Below are positions 56,511-64,000 of a stretch of 64,000 nt of DNA, piece by piece; positions within the stretch are counted from its first letter, which is position 1; the number at the start of each line of letters is the position of its first letter. Under the pieces are notes generated by a model. The model searched no databases and was not told where the DNA came from. It saw only the letters and a list, made by a program, of their open reading frames with translations. Both the position numbers and the translations under genes were made by a program. Source of the stretch: Symbiopectobacterium purcellii (GTDB lineage: Bacteria > Pseudomonadota > Gammaproteobacteria > Enterobacterales > Enterobacteriaceae); NCBI RefSeq assembly GCF_019797845.1, contig NZ_CP081864.1:682001-746000 (forward strand). Direction: 5' to 3'.

Positions 56511-58946
56511 ATGAAGAAAATTATTGAAGACCTTTTACACCAGGAAATATCTCGTCGGGACGCGGTGATCGATGCCGCGAAAATCGGCTCGGCGGTGGCG
56601 ATTACCAGCGCTATCAGCTTGCCGTTTTCTGCCAATGCTCAACCGTCGGTGACGCCAACCGGTGTGGTGAATGACAATGAAACCGTTCGTCACAGTGCGT
56701 GTTTGGTTAACTGCGGCAGTCGCTGTCCGCTGAAGGTGATTGTGAAGGACGATCGCATCGTGCGTATCGAGCCGGAAGATGCCAAAGATGACAGCGTGTT
56801 CGGTGAACACCAGATTCGCCCTTGTCTGCGCGGGCGTTCTAACCGCTGGCGCGTTTACAGCCCGGATCGCATCAAATACCCGATGAAGCGTGTCGGTAAA
56901 CGCGGTGAAGGCAAATTCAAACGCATCAGTTGGGAAGAGGCGACCGCGTTTGTCGCCTCGGAAATGAAGCGCATTGCTGAAAAATATGGCAATGAGGCGA
57001 TCTACTATAACTATCAATCCGGCGCCTATTATCACAATCAGGGAACGCACGCGTGGAAACGCCTGCTGAATCTGACGGGCGGCTACCTGAACTATCACAA
57101 CACCTACTCTACCGCGCAAATCGCGACTGCTACGCCGTATACGCACGGTACCTATGTCGGCAGCCACTTTACGCAGATTGCCCATTCCGATCTGGTGGTA
57201 TTTTTTGGCCTCAACCTGTCGGAAACCCGTATGTCTGGTGGCGGGCAGGTGGAAGAGCTGCGTCGCGCGTTAGAAAAATCGCAGGCCCGCGTGGTGATCA
57301 TCGATCCACGTTACACCGATTCCGTCATCACCCAGCATGCTGAGTGGTTAGCGATTCGTCCAACCACCGATGCAGCATTGGTCGCGGGGCTGGCTCACAC
57401 CCTGATTAGCGAAAACCTGATCGATGAAGCGTTGGTCAACCGCTATAGCGTCGGGTTTGACGCCAGCACGTTGCCTGCGTCTGCGGCACCGAATGCCAGC
57501 TACAAGGACTATATTCTGGGAACCGGACCAGATGGTATTGCCAAAACGCCAGAATGGGCGGCGAACGTTACCGGTATTCCGGCGGTGCGCATTCGTCAGT
57601 TGGCGCGGGAAATCGCGGGTGCGCGCGCCTGCTATATCGGTCAGGGCTGGGGGCCGCAGCGCCACGCTAACGGTGAACAAACCGTACGCGCTATCCAGAC
57701 ATTGCCAGCGCTTACCGGTCACTTTGGGTTGCAGGGCACCAACAACGGCAACTGGCCTTATGGTACACCCTACGGTGTTCCAACCTTGCCCGTGGGCAGC
57801 AACCCGATCAAAACCTCGATCCCTTGCTATCTTTGGACGGATGCCATTCTGAATCCGGAAAAAATGACGGCCACCACCATGGGCGTGAAAGGCGCGGAAA
57901 AGCTGCGCGTCGGCATTAAAATGGTGGTCAATCAGGCAGGGCAGGCGCTGTTGAACCAGCACGGTGATATCAACCGTACGCGTAAAATTCTGGCGGATGA
58001 CACCCTGTGTGAAACCATCGTGGTGATTGATAACCACATCACGCCCAGCGCCAAGTTCGCCGATATTTTGCTGCCGGAAACCAGCTATCTGGAAGCGGAA
58101 GATCTGGTTGATAGCTCGTACTCAACGGGCTCGCACAACTACATGATCGCTATCCAGAAAACCATCACGCCGATGTGGGAAGTGCGCAGCACCTACGACA
58201 TCTGTGCCGATATCGCGGGTCATCTGGGGCTGAAAGAACAATTCACCGAAGGCCGCACGCAGGCGCAGTGGGTGGAGAAACATTACCAACAGGTGAAAGA
58301 GAAACGCACCTACTTGCCGGAGTGGTCTGTTGCGAAAGAGAAGGGCGTTATCGATCAACAGATCGCGACGGAAAAACAGAGTATTGCCTTTCTGGATTTC
58401 CGAGCAGATCCGCAGGCCAATCCGCTGAAAACACCGTCAGGCAAGATAGAGATCTATTCCGAAGCGCTAGCCAAACTGGCTCAAACCTGGACGTTGCCGG
58501 AAGGCGATCGTATTCCGGCGATCTCTGAGTTCTGCGTGGTGCGTGAATCTCATCTCAATAAAACCATGACGGCCAAATATCCGCTGCAACTCAGTGGGTT
58601 CCATACCAAGGGCCACACCCACTCCACCTACAGCAACGTACAATTCCTGCATGAAGCCGTGCCGGATGAAGTCTGGATCAACCCGATAGATGCGGCGGCG
58701 CGCCAACTGAAATCTGGCGATCGCGTGCGGGTATTTAACGACCGCGGCGTGGTGGAAATCCCCTGCAAAGTCACACAGCGTATTCTCCCTGGCGTCGCCG
58801 CTATGCCGCAAGGGGCCTGGACGCGCCTTGACAGCGCGGGCGTCGATGTTGGCGGGTGCATTAACACCCTGACCTCCCAGGATCCTTCGCCGCTGGCGAA
58901 AGGTAATCCGCAACACACCAACCTGGTTGAGATTCAGCGCGCTTAA
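56511..58946 (+). CDS. dmsA: DMSO reductase-type catalytic subunit DmsA
   Basis: DmsA is the periplasmic molybdopterin subunit that reduces DMSO and related S/N-oxides with electrons from quinol. The 811-residue precursor has a Tat signal with SRRDAVIDAAKIGSAVAITS, cleavage after ANA near residue 43. The [4Fe-4S] motif Cys64-x3-Cys68-x3-Cys72 and Cys105 (CLVNCGSRCP and RPCLRGRS) is present. Ser200 in NTYSTAQIA is the expected Mo ligand, and the cofactor-binding segments GLNLSETRMSGGGQVE and GWGPQRHANGEQTVR follow. The Tat motif has Asp after SRR rather than the usual Gly or Phe type. It is preceded by an FNR box. Substrate breadth is inferred from the family. Confidence 0.93.
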   Translation: MKKIIEDLLHQEISRRDAVIDAAKIGSAVAITSAISLPFSANAQPSVTPTGVVNDNETVRHSACLVNCGSRCPLKVIVKDDRIVRIEPEDAKDDSVFGEHQIRPCLRGRSNRWRVYSPDRIKYPMKRVGKRGEGKFKRISWEEATAFVASEMKRIAEKYGNEAIYYNYQSGAYYHNQGTHAWKRLLNLTGGYLNYHNTYSTAQIATATPYTHGTYVGSHFTQIAHSDLVVFFGLNLSETRMSGGGQVEELRRALEKSQARVVIIDPRYTDSVITQHAEWLAIRPTTDAALVAGLAHTLISENLIDEALVNRYSVGFDASTLPASAAPNASYKDYILGTGPDGIAKTPEWAANVTGIPAVRIRQLAREIAGARACYIGQGWGPQRHANGEQTVRAIQTLPALTGHFGLQGTNNGNWPYGTPYGVPTLPVGSNPIKTSIPCYLWTDAILNPEKMTATTMGVKGAEKLRVGIKMVVNQAGQALLNQHGDINRTRKILADDTLCETIVVIDNHITPSAKFADILLPETSYLEAEDLVDSSYSTGSHNYMIAIQKTITPMWEVRSTYDICADIAGHLGLKEQFTEGRTQAQWVEKHYQQVKEKRTYLPEWSVAKEKGVIDQQIATEKQSIAFLDFRADPQANPLKTPSGKIEIYSEALAKLAQTWTLPEGDRIPAISEFCVVRESHLNKTMTAKYPLQLSGFHTKGHTHSTYSNVQFLHEAVPDEVWINPIDAAARQLKSGDRVRVFNDRGVVEIPCKVTQRILPGVAAMPQGAWTRLDSAGVDVGGCINTLTSQDPSPLAKGNPQHTNLVEIQRA

Positions 58947-58959
58947 GGGGAAATAACTG

Positions 58960-59586
58960 ATGACACAATATGGCTTTTATGTTGACTCCTCGCGCTGTTC
59001 GGGCTGCAAAACCTGTCAGGTCAGTTGCAAGGATAATAAAGATTTGGATCTTGGCCCGAAACTGCGCCGTGTCTATGAATACGGCGGCGGCAATTGGGTA
59101 AAAGAGGGCGAATCCTGGCAAAACGACACCTACAGCTACTACCTGTCGATCGCCTGTAACCACTGTGACGATCCGACCTGTGTGGCCGGTTGTCCAACCG
59201 GTGCCATGCACAAGCGTAAAGAGGATGGGCTGGTGCTGGTGGATGAGAACGTGTGCGTTGGCTGCCGTTACTGTGAGATGCGTTGCCCCTACGGTGCGCC
59301 GCAGTTTGATGCGCACGCCAAGGTGATGCGCAAATGTGACGGCTGTCTGGATCGGTTGCAGAAAAATCTGCGTCCGATCTGTGTCGATTCCTGTCCGCAA
59401 CGCGCACTGGATTTTGGGCCTATTGATGAACTGCGTGCCAAATACGGCACCGAAAACGAGATCGCACCGTTACCTTCTGCGTCGCTGACGCACCCGAATC
59501 TGATCGTCAAACCGCACCCGAAAGCGCGGCCGAGCGGCGATAAAGACGGTGCTATTCAAAACTTGCAGGAGGTGCGCCATGCATGA
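58960..59586 (+). CDS. dmsB: DMSO reductase iron-sulphur subunit DmsB
   Basis: DmsB is the electron-transfer subunit with four [4Fe-4S] clusters, linking DmsC quinol oxidation to DmsA. The 208-residue protein shows the four ferredoxin cysteine groups: SRCSGCKTCQVSCKD near the N-terminus, CNHCDDPTCVAGCPTG, CVGCRYCEMRCPYG, and the split cluster KCDGCLDRLQ with CVDSCPQRAL. ATG 58960 follows AAGGGGAAAT and lies 13 bases after dmsA. The end overlaps dmsC by eight bases. No signal peptide of its own; it is carried out with DmsA by Tat. Confidence 0.96.
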   Translation: MTQYGFYVDSSRCSGCKTCQVSCKDNKDLDLGPKLRRVYEYGGGNWVKEGESWQNDTYSYYLSIACNHCDDPTCVAGCPTGAMHKRKEDGLVLVDENVCVGCRYCEMRCPYGAPQFDAHAKVMRKCDGCLDRLQKNLRPICVDSCPQRALDFGPIDELRAKYGTENEIAPLPSASLTHPNLIVKPHPKARPSGDKDGAIQNLQEVRHA

Positions 59587-60355
59587 GTTGCCTTTGGTGT
59601 TTTTTACCGTGCTCACGCAGAGTGCGGTGGGGGCGTTTATCCTGCTGTTGGTGGCGGGGGTGTTAAAACAGGTGGAGGCGCGGCCGTTAGCGATTGGGCT
59701 GTTTGCTGCAATGTGTCTGTTTGGCCTGGCCCTGCCGATCGCGGGGTTGCATCTCGGGCAGCCACTGCGTGCCATGAACGTGCTGCTGCGCGCCGGGCAC
59801 TCGCCGATGAGCAACGAAATCGTGCTGTCGTCGCTGTTTTGCGCGTTCGGCGGTCTCGGGGCGCTGGGGTTGCTGCTTAATCGCGGCGCACAACGCCTGT
59901 TCAGCGCGCTGACCTGGATCGCTGCGGTGGTGGGGGTGCTGTTCTTGTTGGCTATCCCGCGCATTTATCAGTTGCCGACCGTGGCGACCTGGAACACCAG
60001 CTACACGCTGTTGATGATGCTGCTGACGCCGATGATTGGTGGCGGTGCGCTGGCGGCGGTATTGGGTGCACGCCGGATTGGGCTGGCCGTTAGCGTAGTG
60101 GCGACGCTGGCGAGCTTCTGCCTGCGTCCGGGCTACATGGCAACCTTGATGAGCGCAGACAGTGCGCTGACCAGTGCACAGCTTGCCTGGTTCAGTGCGC
60201 AGGCCATTCTGCTCGCGGTGGGGGTCGTGGGGGCGATAGTGCATGTCCGTTATAACACCGGACGCTCACTGTTGGCGGCCAGTGCGCTGGTGGTGATTGT
60301 TGCTGAGCTGGCGGGCCGTGTCGCGTTCTATAACCTGTGGACGTTACCGATGTAA
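59579..60355 (+). CDS. dmsC: DMSO reductase membrane anchor DmsC
   Basis: DmsC anchors DmsAB at the membrane and oxidises menaquinol. The 258-residue protein has about eight helices. It starts MHELPLVFFTVLTQSAVGAF with the conserved ELPL start and has GLHLGQPLRAMNVLLRAGHS near residue 60, a hallmark of the DmsC/NrfD-type anchor. ATG 59579 has CAGGAGGTG upstream and overlaps the dmsB stop; the frame opening at 59549 is not the start. A large hairpin follows before dmsD. Confidence 0.95.
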   Translation: MHELPLVFFTVLTQSAVGAFILLLVAGVLKQVEARPLAIGLFAAMCLFGLALPIAGLHLGQPLRAMNVLLRAGHSPMSNEIVLSSLFCAFGGLGALGLLLNRGAQRLFSALTWIAAVVGVLFLLAIPRIYQLPTVATWNTSYTLLMMLLTPMIGGGALAAVLGARRIGLAVSVVATLASFCLRPGYMATLMSADSALTSAQLAWFSAQAILLAVGVVGAIVHVRYNTGRSLLAASALVVIVAELAGRVAFYNLWTLPM

Positions 60356-60360
60356 TGCCG

Positions 60361-60392
60361 TGCCGCCCTGCGAGCGATCGCTCGGGGCGGCA
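60361..60392 (+). other. Nested stem-loop between dmsC and dmsD
   Basis: The outer stem TGCCGCCC/GGGCGGCA (60361-60368 and 60385-60392) encloses an inner CGAG/CTCG stem. There is no U-tract. It lies between the structural genes and the chaperone gene dmsD and may set their relative mRNA levels. Confidence 0.65.
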
Positions 60393-60410
60393 TCCTAAGG
60401 GGAGAGCCCG

Positions 60411-61004
60411 ATGTCATCTATAGCCGTGTTGCCACGTTTTCTGGGCGCACTCTTTTACTATCCGCCGACACACCCCGATGTGCAGGCTATTGTTGTGAGC
60501 TTATCTGCGCTGCCCACGCTGTGCCCTTGGGCAGAGCGCACCGAAATGGAAACATTGTGCCAGCACTGGCCGGTGCCTGATGCAGACGCGTTTATCTGGC
60601 AATACTCGGTGCTATTTGAAGGGCAGGGGGAGATGTTTGCACCGCCCTGGGCGTCGGTCTATCTGGAAAACGACAACCTGCTCATGGGGGAAAGTACGGC
60701 TCGCTATCGCGCTTTCCTCCATCAGCACGGGCTGTCGTTTACTGGTGCGCAGCAGGAGCCGGAGGATCAATTTGGGTTGGTGCTGCTGGCGCTCGCTGCA
60801 CTGTTGGAACGAGAGGAAGCGCAGGCCGCACACACGCTGCTGGAAACGTATTTGCTGCCTTGGAGCGATCGTTATCTGGAACGCTTACAGCAAAATCCTC
60901 ACAGCCCGTTCTACGCTCAACTGGCCGTCGTGACTCGCTTGCTACTACAAGGGATGCAGCGTCATTATGGGTTGCAGCCCGAAACGCCACGGATGTTTTT
61001 CTAA
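60411..61004 (+). CDS. dmsD: Tat proofreading chaperone DmsD (TorD family)
   Basis: DmsD binds the Tat signal peptide of DmsA in the cytoplasm and holds it until the Mo cofactor and FeS clusters are in place. The 197-residue all-helical protein has WQYSVLFEGQGEMFAPPWAS and VYLENDNLLMGESTARYRAF, with PPWASVYL being the DmsD/TorD family core, and ENDNLLM as its usual continuation. The C-terminal HSPFYAQLAVVTRLLLQ helix is also family-like. ATG 60411 follows GGGGAGAGCCCG. The stop TAA shares a base with the next gene's ATG. Confidence 0.9.
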   Translation: MSSIAVLPRFLGALFYYPPTHPDVQAIVVSLSALPTLCPWAERTEMETLCQHWPVPDADAFIWQYSVLFEGQGEMFAPPWASVYLENDNLLMGESTARYRAFLHQHGLSFTGAQQEPEDQFGLVLLALAALLEREEAQAAHTLLETYLLPWSDRYLERLQQNPHSPFYAQLAVVTRLLLQGMQRHYGLQPETPRMFF

Positions 61005-61546
61005 TGGAAAAGGATGAGCGCTACTATCGTGGATATTTGTCTCATCGCTACGTCAGTCGGCGCGGGTTATTCCGCGCCTTTCTTAATGCCTCGCACCCGC
61101 CTGAGCCGCTACCCGATAGCGCTCAACTGCGTGCGCCACGTCCTCCTGGTGCGTTGCCTGCACCGCAGTTTTATCAACAGTGTAACCGTTGCCAGCAGTG
61201 CGTTAAGGCTTGCCCAATGGGCGTGTTGACCGTCAATGAAGACGGTTATCCGCAGTTGGCCATTGAATACGCCAGTTGCGATGGCTGTCAGACATGCATC
61301 GCGCATTGCCCCTCGGGGGCGCTATTGCCGCAGGCACACTTTGATACCGGATTACGTCCGACGATCGGCGCTACCTGCATCAGTCAGCAACGCCACTGCC
61401 GTAGTTGCATCGATACCTGCCCGAGTCAGGCACTTTCCCTCAGTGAGCGCGGATTGCCGGATGTCGACAACGCGCGGTGTTATGGCTGTGGAGAATGCTT
61501 GATTCAGTGTGAAATCCAGGCAATTTCATTGACCCCATTCGCTTAA
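61004..61546 (+). CDS. NapF-like ferredoxin (four cluster motifs)
   Basis: A 180-residue cytoplasmic iron-sulphur protein without a signal peptide. After a basic YVSRRGLFRAFL start, like NapF, the cysteines form four groups: CNRCQQCVKACPMG, CDGCQTCIAHCPSG, CISQQRHCRSCIDTCPSQ, and CYGCGECLIQCEIQ. NapF assists periplasmic nitrate reductase maturation; here the gene is the last of a dms operon, so a matching role in DmsA Fe-S or Mo maturation is likely but inferred. It overlaps dmsD by one base. I do not give a gene symbol because the family name belongs to the nap system. Confidence 0.82.
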   Translation: MEKDERYYRGYLSHRYVSRRGLFRAFLNASHPPEPLPDSAQLRAPRPPGALPAPQFYQQCNRCQQCVKACPMGVLTVNEDGYPQLAIEYASCDGCQTCIAHCPSGALLPQAHFDTGLRPTIGATCISQQRHCRSCIDTCPSQALSLSERGLPDVDNARCYGCGECLIQCEIQAISLTPFA

Positions 61547-61583
61547 ATAACGCGTCAATATCTCCCCCGTCATACCGTCATTT

Positions 61584-61611
61584 TCGCAGTGACACTGTGA
61601 TTTTTATTTTT
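61584..61611 (+). terminator. dms operon terminator
   Basis: TCGCAGT/ACTGTGA stem (61584-61590 and 61594-61600) with a GAC loop and a TTTTTATTTTT tail. It stops transcription before the AT-rich arn control region. Confidence 0.85.
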
Positions 61612-61942
61612 AAACATCATGTTATTGTGACGCCAATGACCATTATTAATTTTAAATAAAACATCAATGAATGTATAAAATAATAAGCACTGATTGAACT
61701 TTTAATTGAGTGGTTTAATTAAACGTATTTTAAACACAATTCGGATGGGGCTTGTTTAGGGTGTTAATCTGAGTTATTTTAGTAATGCATACATGTATCA
61801 TTATTTGTAATGGTTAAAAAACGGGACTCGGCTATATTTATCAGCCAGATTTTTTCTTATTCTCTTTTGTGAGGGAGTATAAATTAAGGTGGTGAAACTA
61901 TGACGTTTTTTACGCTTATTATTTTATCACCAGGATAATGTC
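61612..61942. promoter_or_regulatory. arn operon upstream region with PhoP/PmrA-like motifs
   Basis: About 330 AT-rich bases with no gene. A minus-strand direct repeat TGTTTA-N5-CGTTTA (complement at 61720-61736) differs from the PhoP box GGTTTA/TGTTTA-N5 by one base. TTTAAT repeats occur at 61701 and 61714 but with 7-base spacing, not the 5 bases of a PmrA box. The family operon is PmrA- or PhoP-controlled, so these are candidates, not assignments. TTTTATCACCAGGATAATGTC precedes the arnB ATG. Confidence 0.4.
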
Positions 61943-63082
61943 ATGCTTGATTTTTTACCTTTTTCTCGCCCTTCTTTGGGAGAGGAAGAGATTGCTGCCG
62001 TGAATACGGTCATGTTATCCGGGTGGATCACCTCAGGGCCAAAAAATCAGCAACTGGAAGCTGCTTTTTGTACATTGACTGGCAACAAGCACGCCATTGC
62101 GGTCAGTTCTGCGACGGGCGGGATGCACGTCACCTTGATGTCGCTGGATATCTCCCCTGGCGATGAAGTTATTACCCCCTCGCTGACCTGGGTTTCTACC
62201 CTCAACATGATTGTCTTGCTTGGCGCTGTGCCCGTGATGGTGGACGTCGATCGCGATACGCTGATGGTCACACCTGAGGCCATTGCTGCGGCTATCACGC
62301 CTCGCACGCGCGCCATTATTCCCGTGCATTACGCTGGCGCACCCGCCGATATAGACGCGATTCGCGCCATCGGGCATCGTCACGGCATCCCCGTTATTGA
62401 AGATGCTGCTCATGCCGTCGGGGCCGAGTATCGCGGCGCCCCTGTTGGGGCGACAGGCACCGCGATTTTCTCCTTTCATGCCATCAAAAATATGACCTGT
62501 GCCGAGGGCGGACTGGTGGTCACCGATAATGACCAGCTTGCCGAACGTATCCGCAGCCTTAAATTTCACGGACTGGGCGTGAATGCCTATGACAGACTCG
62601 CACAGGGACGAGCACCACAGGCAGAAGTGATAACACCGGGGTACAAATACAATCTCAGTGATATCCATGCCGCGATTGCGTTAGTGCAATTTGGCAAGCT
62701 GGCGCATATTAATCAGCAGCGTCAGGAGATTGCGCAACGCTATTTATCAGCGCTTGCCGATACGCCACTGCTGCCGCTACGTCAGCCTGAATGGCCCCAT
62801 CACCACGCCTGGCACCTGTTTATTTTGCGTGTTGATGCAGAACGCTGCGGTATTTCACGCGATGCGTTGATGGCTGCACTGCAAGCGCAAGGGATTGGCA
62901 CTGGTCTGCATTTTCGCGCTGTCCATACCCAGAAATTTTACCGTGAACGTTTTCCCGCACTTGAACTTCCTCATACGGAATGGAACAGCGAACGCCTGTT
63001 ATCCATTCCCCTGTTTCCGGATATGACTTATGACGACACATCACGCGTTATCGATGCGCTGCGCAAACTTGCCTGCGGTTGA
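61943..63082 (+). CDS. arnB: UDP-4-amino-4-deoxy-L-arabinose aminotransferase
   Basis: ArnB is a PLP enzyme that aminates UDP-L-Ara4O to UDP-L-Ara4N, used to decorate lipid A and give polymyxin resistance. The 379-residue protein shows [20 protein letters not shown] and [20 protein letters not shown] at the N-terminus. The PLP lysine is Lys182 in [18 protein letters not shown], and [20 protein letters not shown] and [18 protein letters not shown] are DegT/ArnB family. ATG 61943 follows CCAGGATAAT. arnC starts one base after its stop, so it is the operon's first gene. Confidence 0.97.
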   Translation: MLDFLPFSRPSLGEEEIAAVNTVMLSGWITSGPKNQQLEAAFCTLTGNKHAIAVSSATGGMHVTLMSLDISPGDEVITPSLTWVSTLNMIVLLGAVPVMVDVDRDTLMVTPEAIAAAITPRTRAIIPVHYAGAPADIDAIRAIGHRHGIPVIEDAAHAVGAEYRGAPVGATGTAIFSFHAIKNMTCAEGGLVVTDNDQLAERIRSLKFHGLGVNAYDRLAQGRAPQAEVITPGYKYNLSDIHAAIALVQFGKLAHINQQRQEIAQRYLSALADTPLLPLRQPEWPHHHAWHLFILRVDAERCGISRDALMAALQAQGIGTGLHFRAVHTQKFYRERFPALELPHTEWNSERLLSIPLFPDMTYDDTSRVIDALRKLACG

Positions 63083-63083
63083 T

Positions 63084-64000
63084 ATGTTTACCTTTCCTAC
63101 GATAAAAAAAGTCTCCGTTGTCATCCCGGTATTCAACGAGCAAGAGAGCCTGCCTGCGCTGATTCAGCGCACGGTGGCGACCTGTGAAACGTTGGGTAGG
63201 GCCTATGAGATTGTATTGGTTGATGATGGCAGCAATGACAATTCGGCGCGACTGATGGTGCAATCCAGTGAAATGCCAGATAGCCACGTGATTGCCGTAT
63301 TGCTTAACCGGAATTACGGTCAGCATGCCGCGATCATGGCGGGATTTAGCCATGCCTCGGGCGATGTGATCATTACGCTGGATGCCGATCTCCAGAATCC
63401 ACCGGAAGAGATCCCGCGTTTGGTGGCAAAGGCCGATGAAGGCTACGACGTGGTCGGCACGGTGCGTCAAAACCGTCAGGATAGCCTGTTTCGCAAAATA
63501 TCATCGCGCCTGATAAACCGTTTTATCCAGCGTACCACCGGCAAGGTCATGGGCGATTATGGCTGTATGCTGCGCGCTTATCGACGCCATATCGTCGATG
63601 CCATGTTGACCTGCCACGAACGCAGCACCTTTATCCCCATCCTTGCCAATATCTTTGCGCGTAAGGCGACGGAGATTCCTGTCGAGCACGCTGAGCGCCA
63701 GCACGGCGATTCCAAATACAGCATGATCGGTTTGATCAGCCTGATGTATGACCTGGTGACTTGCCTGACCACGACCCCCTTGCGTCTGCTTAGCGTGATA
63801 GGTAGTGCTATCGCGCTGTCAGGGTTCTTGCTGACCTTTGTGCTGGTAGCGTTGCGTCTGGTACTTGGGCCCGAGTGGGCGGCCGAGGGCGTTTTCATGC
63901 TGTTCGCCTTTTTGTTCAGCTTTATCGGCGCCCAGTTCGTGGGGATGGGGATACTCTGTGAATATATTGGCCGTATTTACAACGATGTGCGTGCTCGCCC
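63084..64000 (+). CDS. arnC: Undecaprenyl-phosphate 4-deoxy-4-formamido-L-arabinose transferase (partial)
   Basis: ArnC transfers L-Ara4FN to undecaprenyl phosphate at the inner membrane. The gene starts at ATG 63084 and runs past the window, so 305 codons are seen out of about 322 usual. The GT-A family-2 domain has [36 protein letters not shown], and the metal motif [14 protein letters not shown]. Two C-terminal helices for membrane insertion start around [20 protein letters not shown]. It is separated by one base from the arnB stop, so translation is probably coupled. Confidence 0.96.
   Translation, partial: MFTFPTIKKVSVVIPVFNEQESLPALIQRTVATCETLGRAYEIVLVDDGSNDNSARLMVQSSEMPDSHVIAVLLNRNYGQHAAIMAGFSHASGDVIITLDADLQNPPEEIPRLVAKADEGYDVVGTVRQNRQDSLFRKISSRLINRFIQRTTGKVMGDYGCMLRAYRRHIVDAMLTCHERSTFIPILANIFARKATEIPVEHAERQHGDSKYSMIGLISLMYDLVTCLTTTPLRLLSVIGSAIALSGFLLTFVLVALRLVLGPEWAAEGVFMLFAFLFSFIGAQFVGMGILCEYIGRIYNDVRAR

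Overview
The window is a chromosomal segment of a Gram-negative gammaproteobacterium of the order Enterobacterales. Nearly every gene can be matched by recalled sequence similarity to an Escherichia coli counterpart, several in the same local order (infB-rbfA-truB-rpsO-pnp-nlpI-yrbN-deaD; yhbW/ubiV/ubiU/ubiT/yhbS/yhbQ; deoCABD; fhuF, rimI-holD, rsmC; gcvTHP; trhA-ygfZ-sdhE-ygfX-fldB-xerD-dsbC-recJ-prfB-lysS). Six ERIC-type repeats, a periplasmic chorismate mutase, an FcuA-like ferrichrome receptor and a secreted discoidin-domain protein would fit a plant-associated Pectobacteriaceae member (Dickeya/Pectobacterium/Brenneria type) or a close relative. The genus is inference only.

Layout. 1-7.5 kb: translation and RNA-decay block (end of infB, rbfA, truB, rpsO, pnp, nlpI, yrbN, deaD). 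7.5-9.5 kb: LPS-core phosphoethanolamine transferase cptA behind a PmrA-type box, but split by a 5-bp tandem duplication. 9.5-14.3 kb: O2-independent ubiquinone genes ubiU, ubiV and ubiT with yhbW, yhbS, yhbQ. 14.6-16.2 kb: a chemoreceptor. 16.5-20.8 kb: deoCABD nucleoside catabolism. 20.8-27.5 kb: secreted discoidin protein, then a Fur-controlled ferrichrome locus (fhuF, fhuD, fhuB, TonB receptor) that has no fhuC. 27.5-34.4 kb: rimI-holD, periplasmic chorismate mutase, rsmC, an aldo/keto reductase with a divergent LysR regulator, tRNA-Leu(CAG), a DUF1435 gene behind a strong Fur box, and fucO. 34.4-39.9 kb: glycine cleavage operon gcvT-gcvH-[ERIC]-gcvP. 39.9-47.5 kb: HD phosphohydrolase, frameshifted alpha/beta hydrolase, trhA, ygfZ, sdhE-ygfX, fldB, MHS-family transporter yhjE. 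47.9-54.3 kb: xerD, dsbC, recJ, prfB (with its +1 recoding site), lysS. 54.4-55.9 kb: AraC regulator plus LysE-type exporter. 55.9-56.2 kb: a tRNA-Gly(CCC) gene that has lost its 3' end. 56.5-61.6 kb: DMSO-reductase-type operon dmsABCD plus a NapF-like ferredoxin behind an FNR box. 61.9-64 kb: start of the arn (L-Ara4N lipid A) operon, running off the end.

Themes. Iron: Fur-like boxes lie before fhuD/fhuF, the TonB receptor, the DUF1435 gene and (weaker) dmsA. Anaerobiosis: ubiTUV and dmsABCD could work together, because quinone made without oxygen can feed the DMSO reductase. Envelope and polymyxin resistance: cptA and arn are classic PmrA/PhoP-type targets, but cptA looks broken here. Repeats: the ERIC elements are modular; two are the canonical 127 bp and four are size variants sharing two exchangeable hairpin modules.

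No CRISPR array, transposase, integrase, prophage or clear defence system was found. The most unusual items are the cptA duplication, the mosaic ERIC elements, and the broken tRNA-Gly junction with a 41-codon antisense ORF across it.
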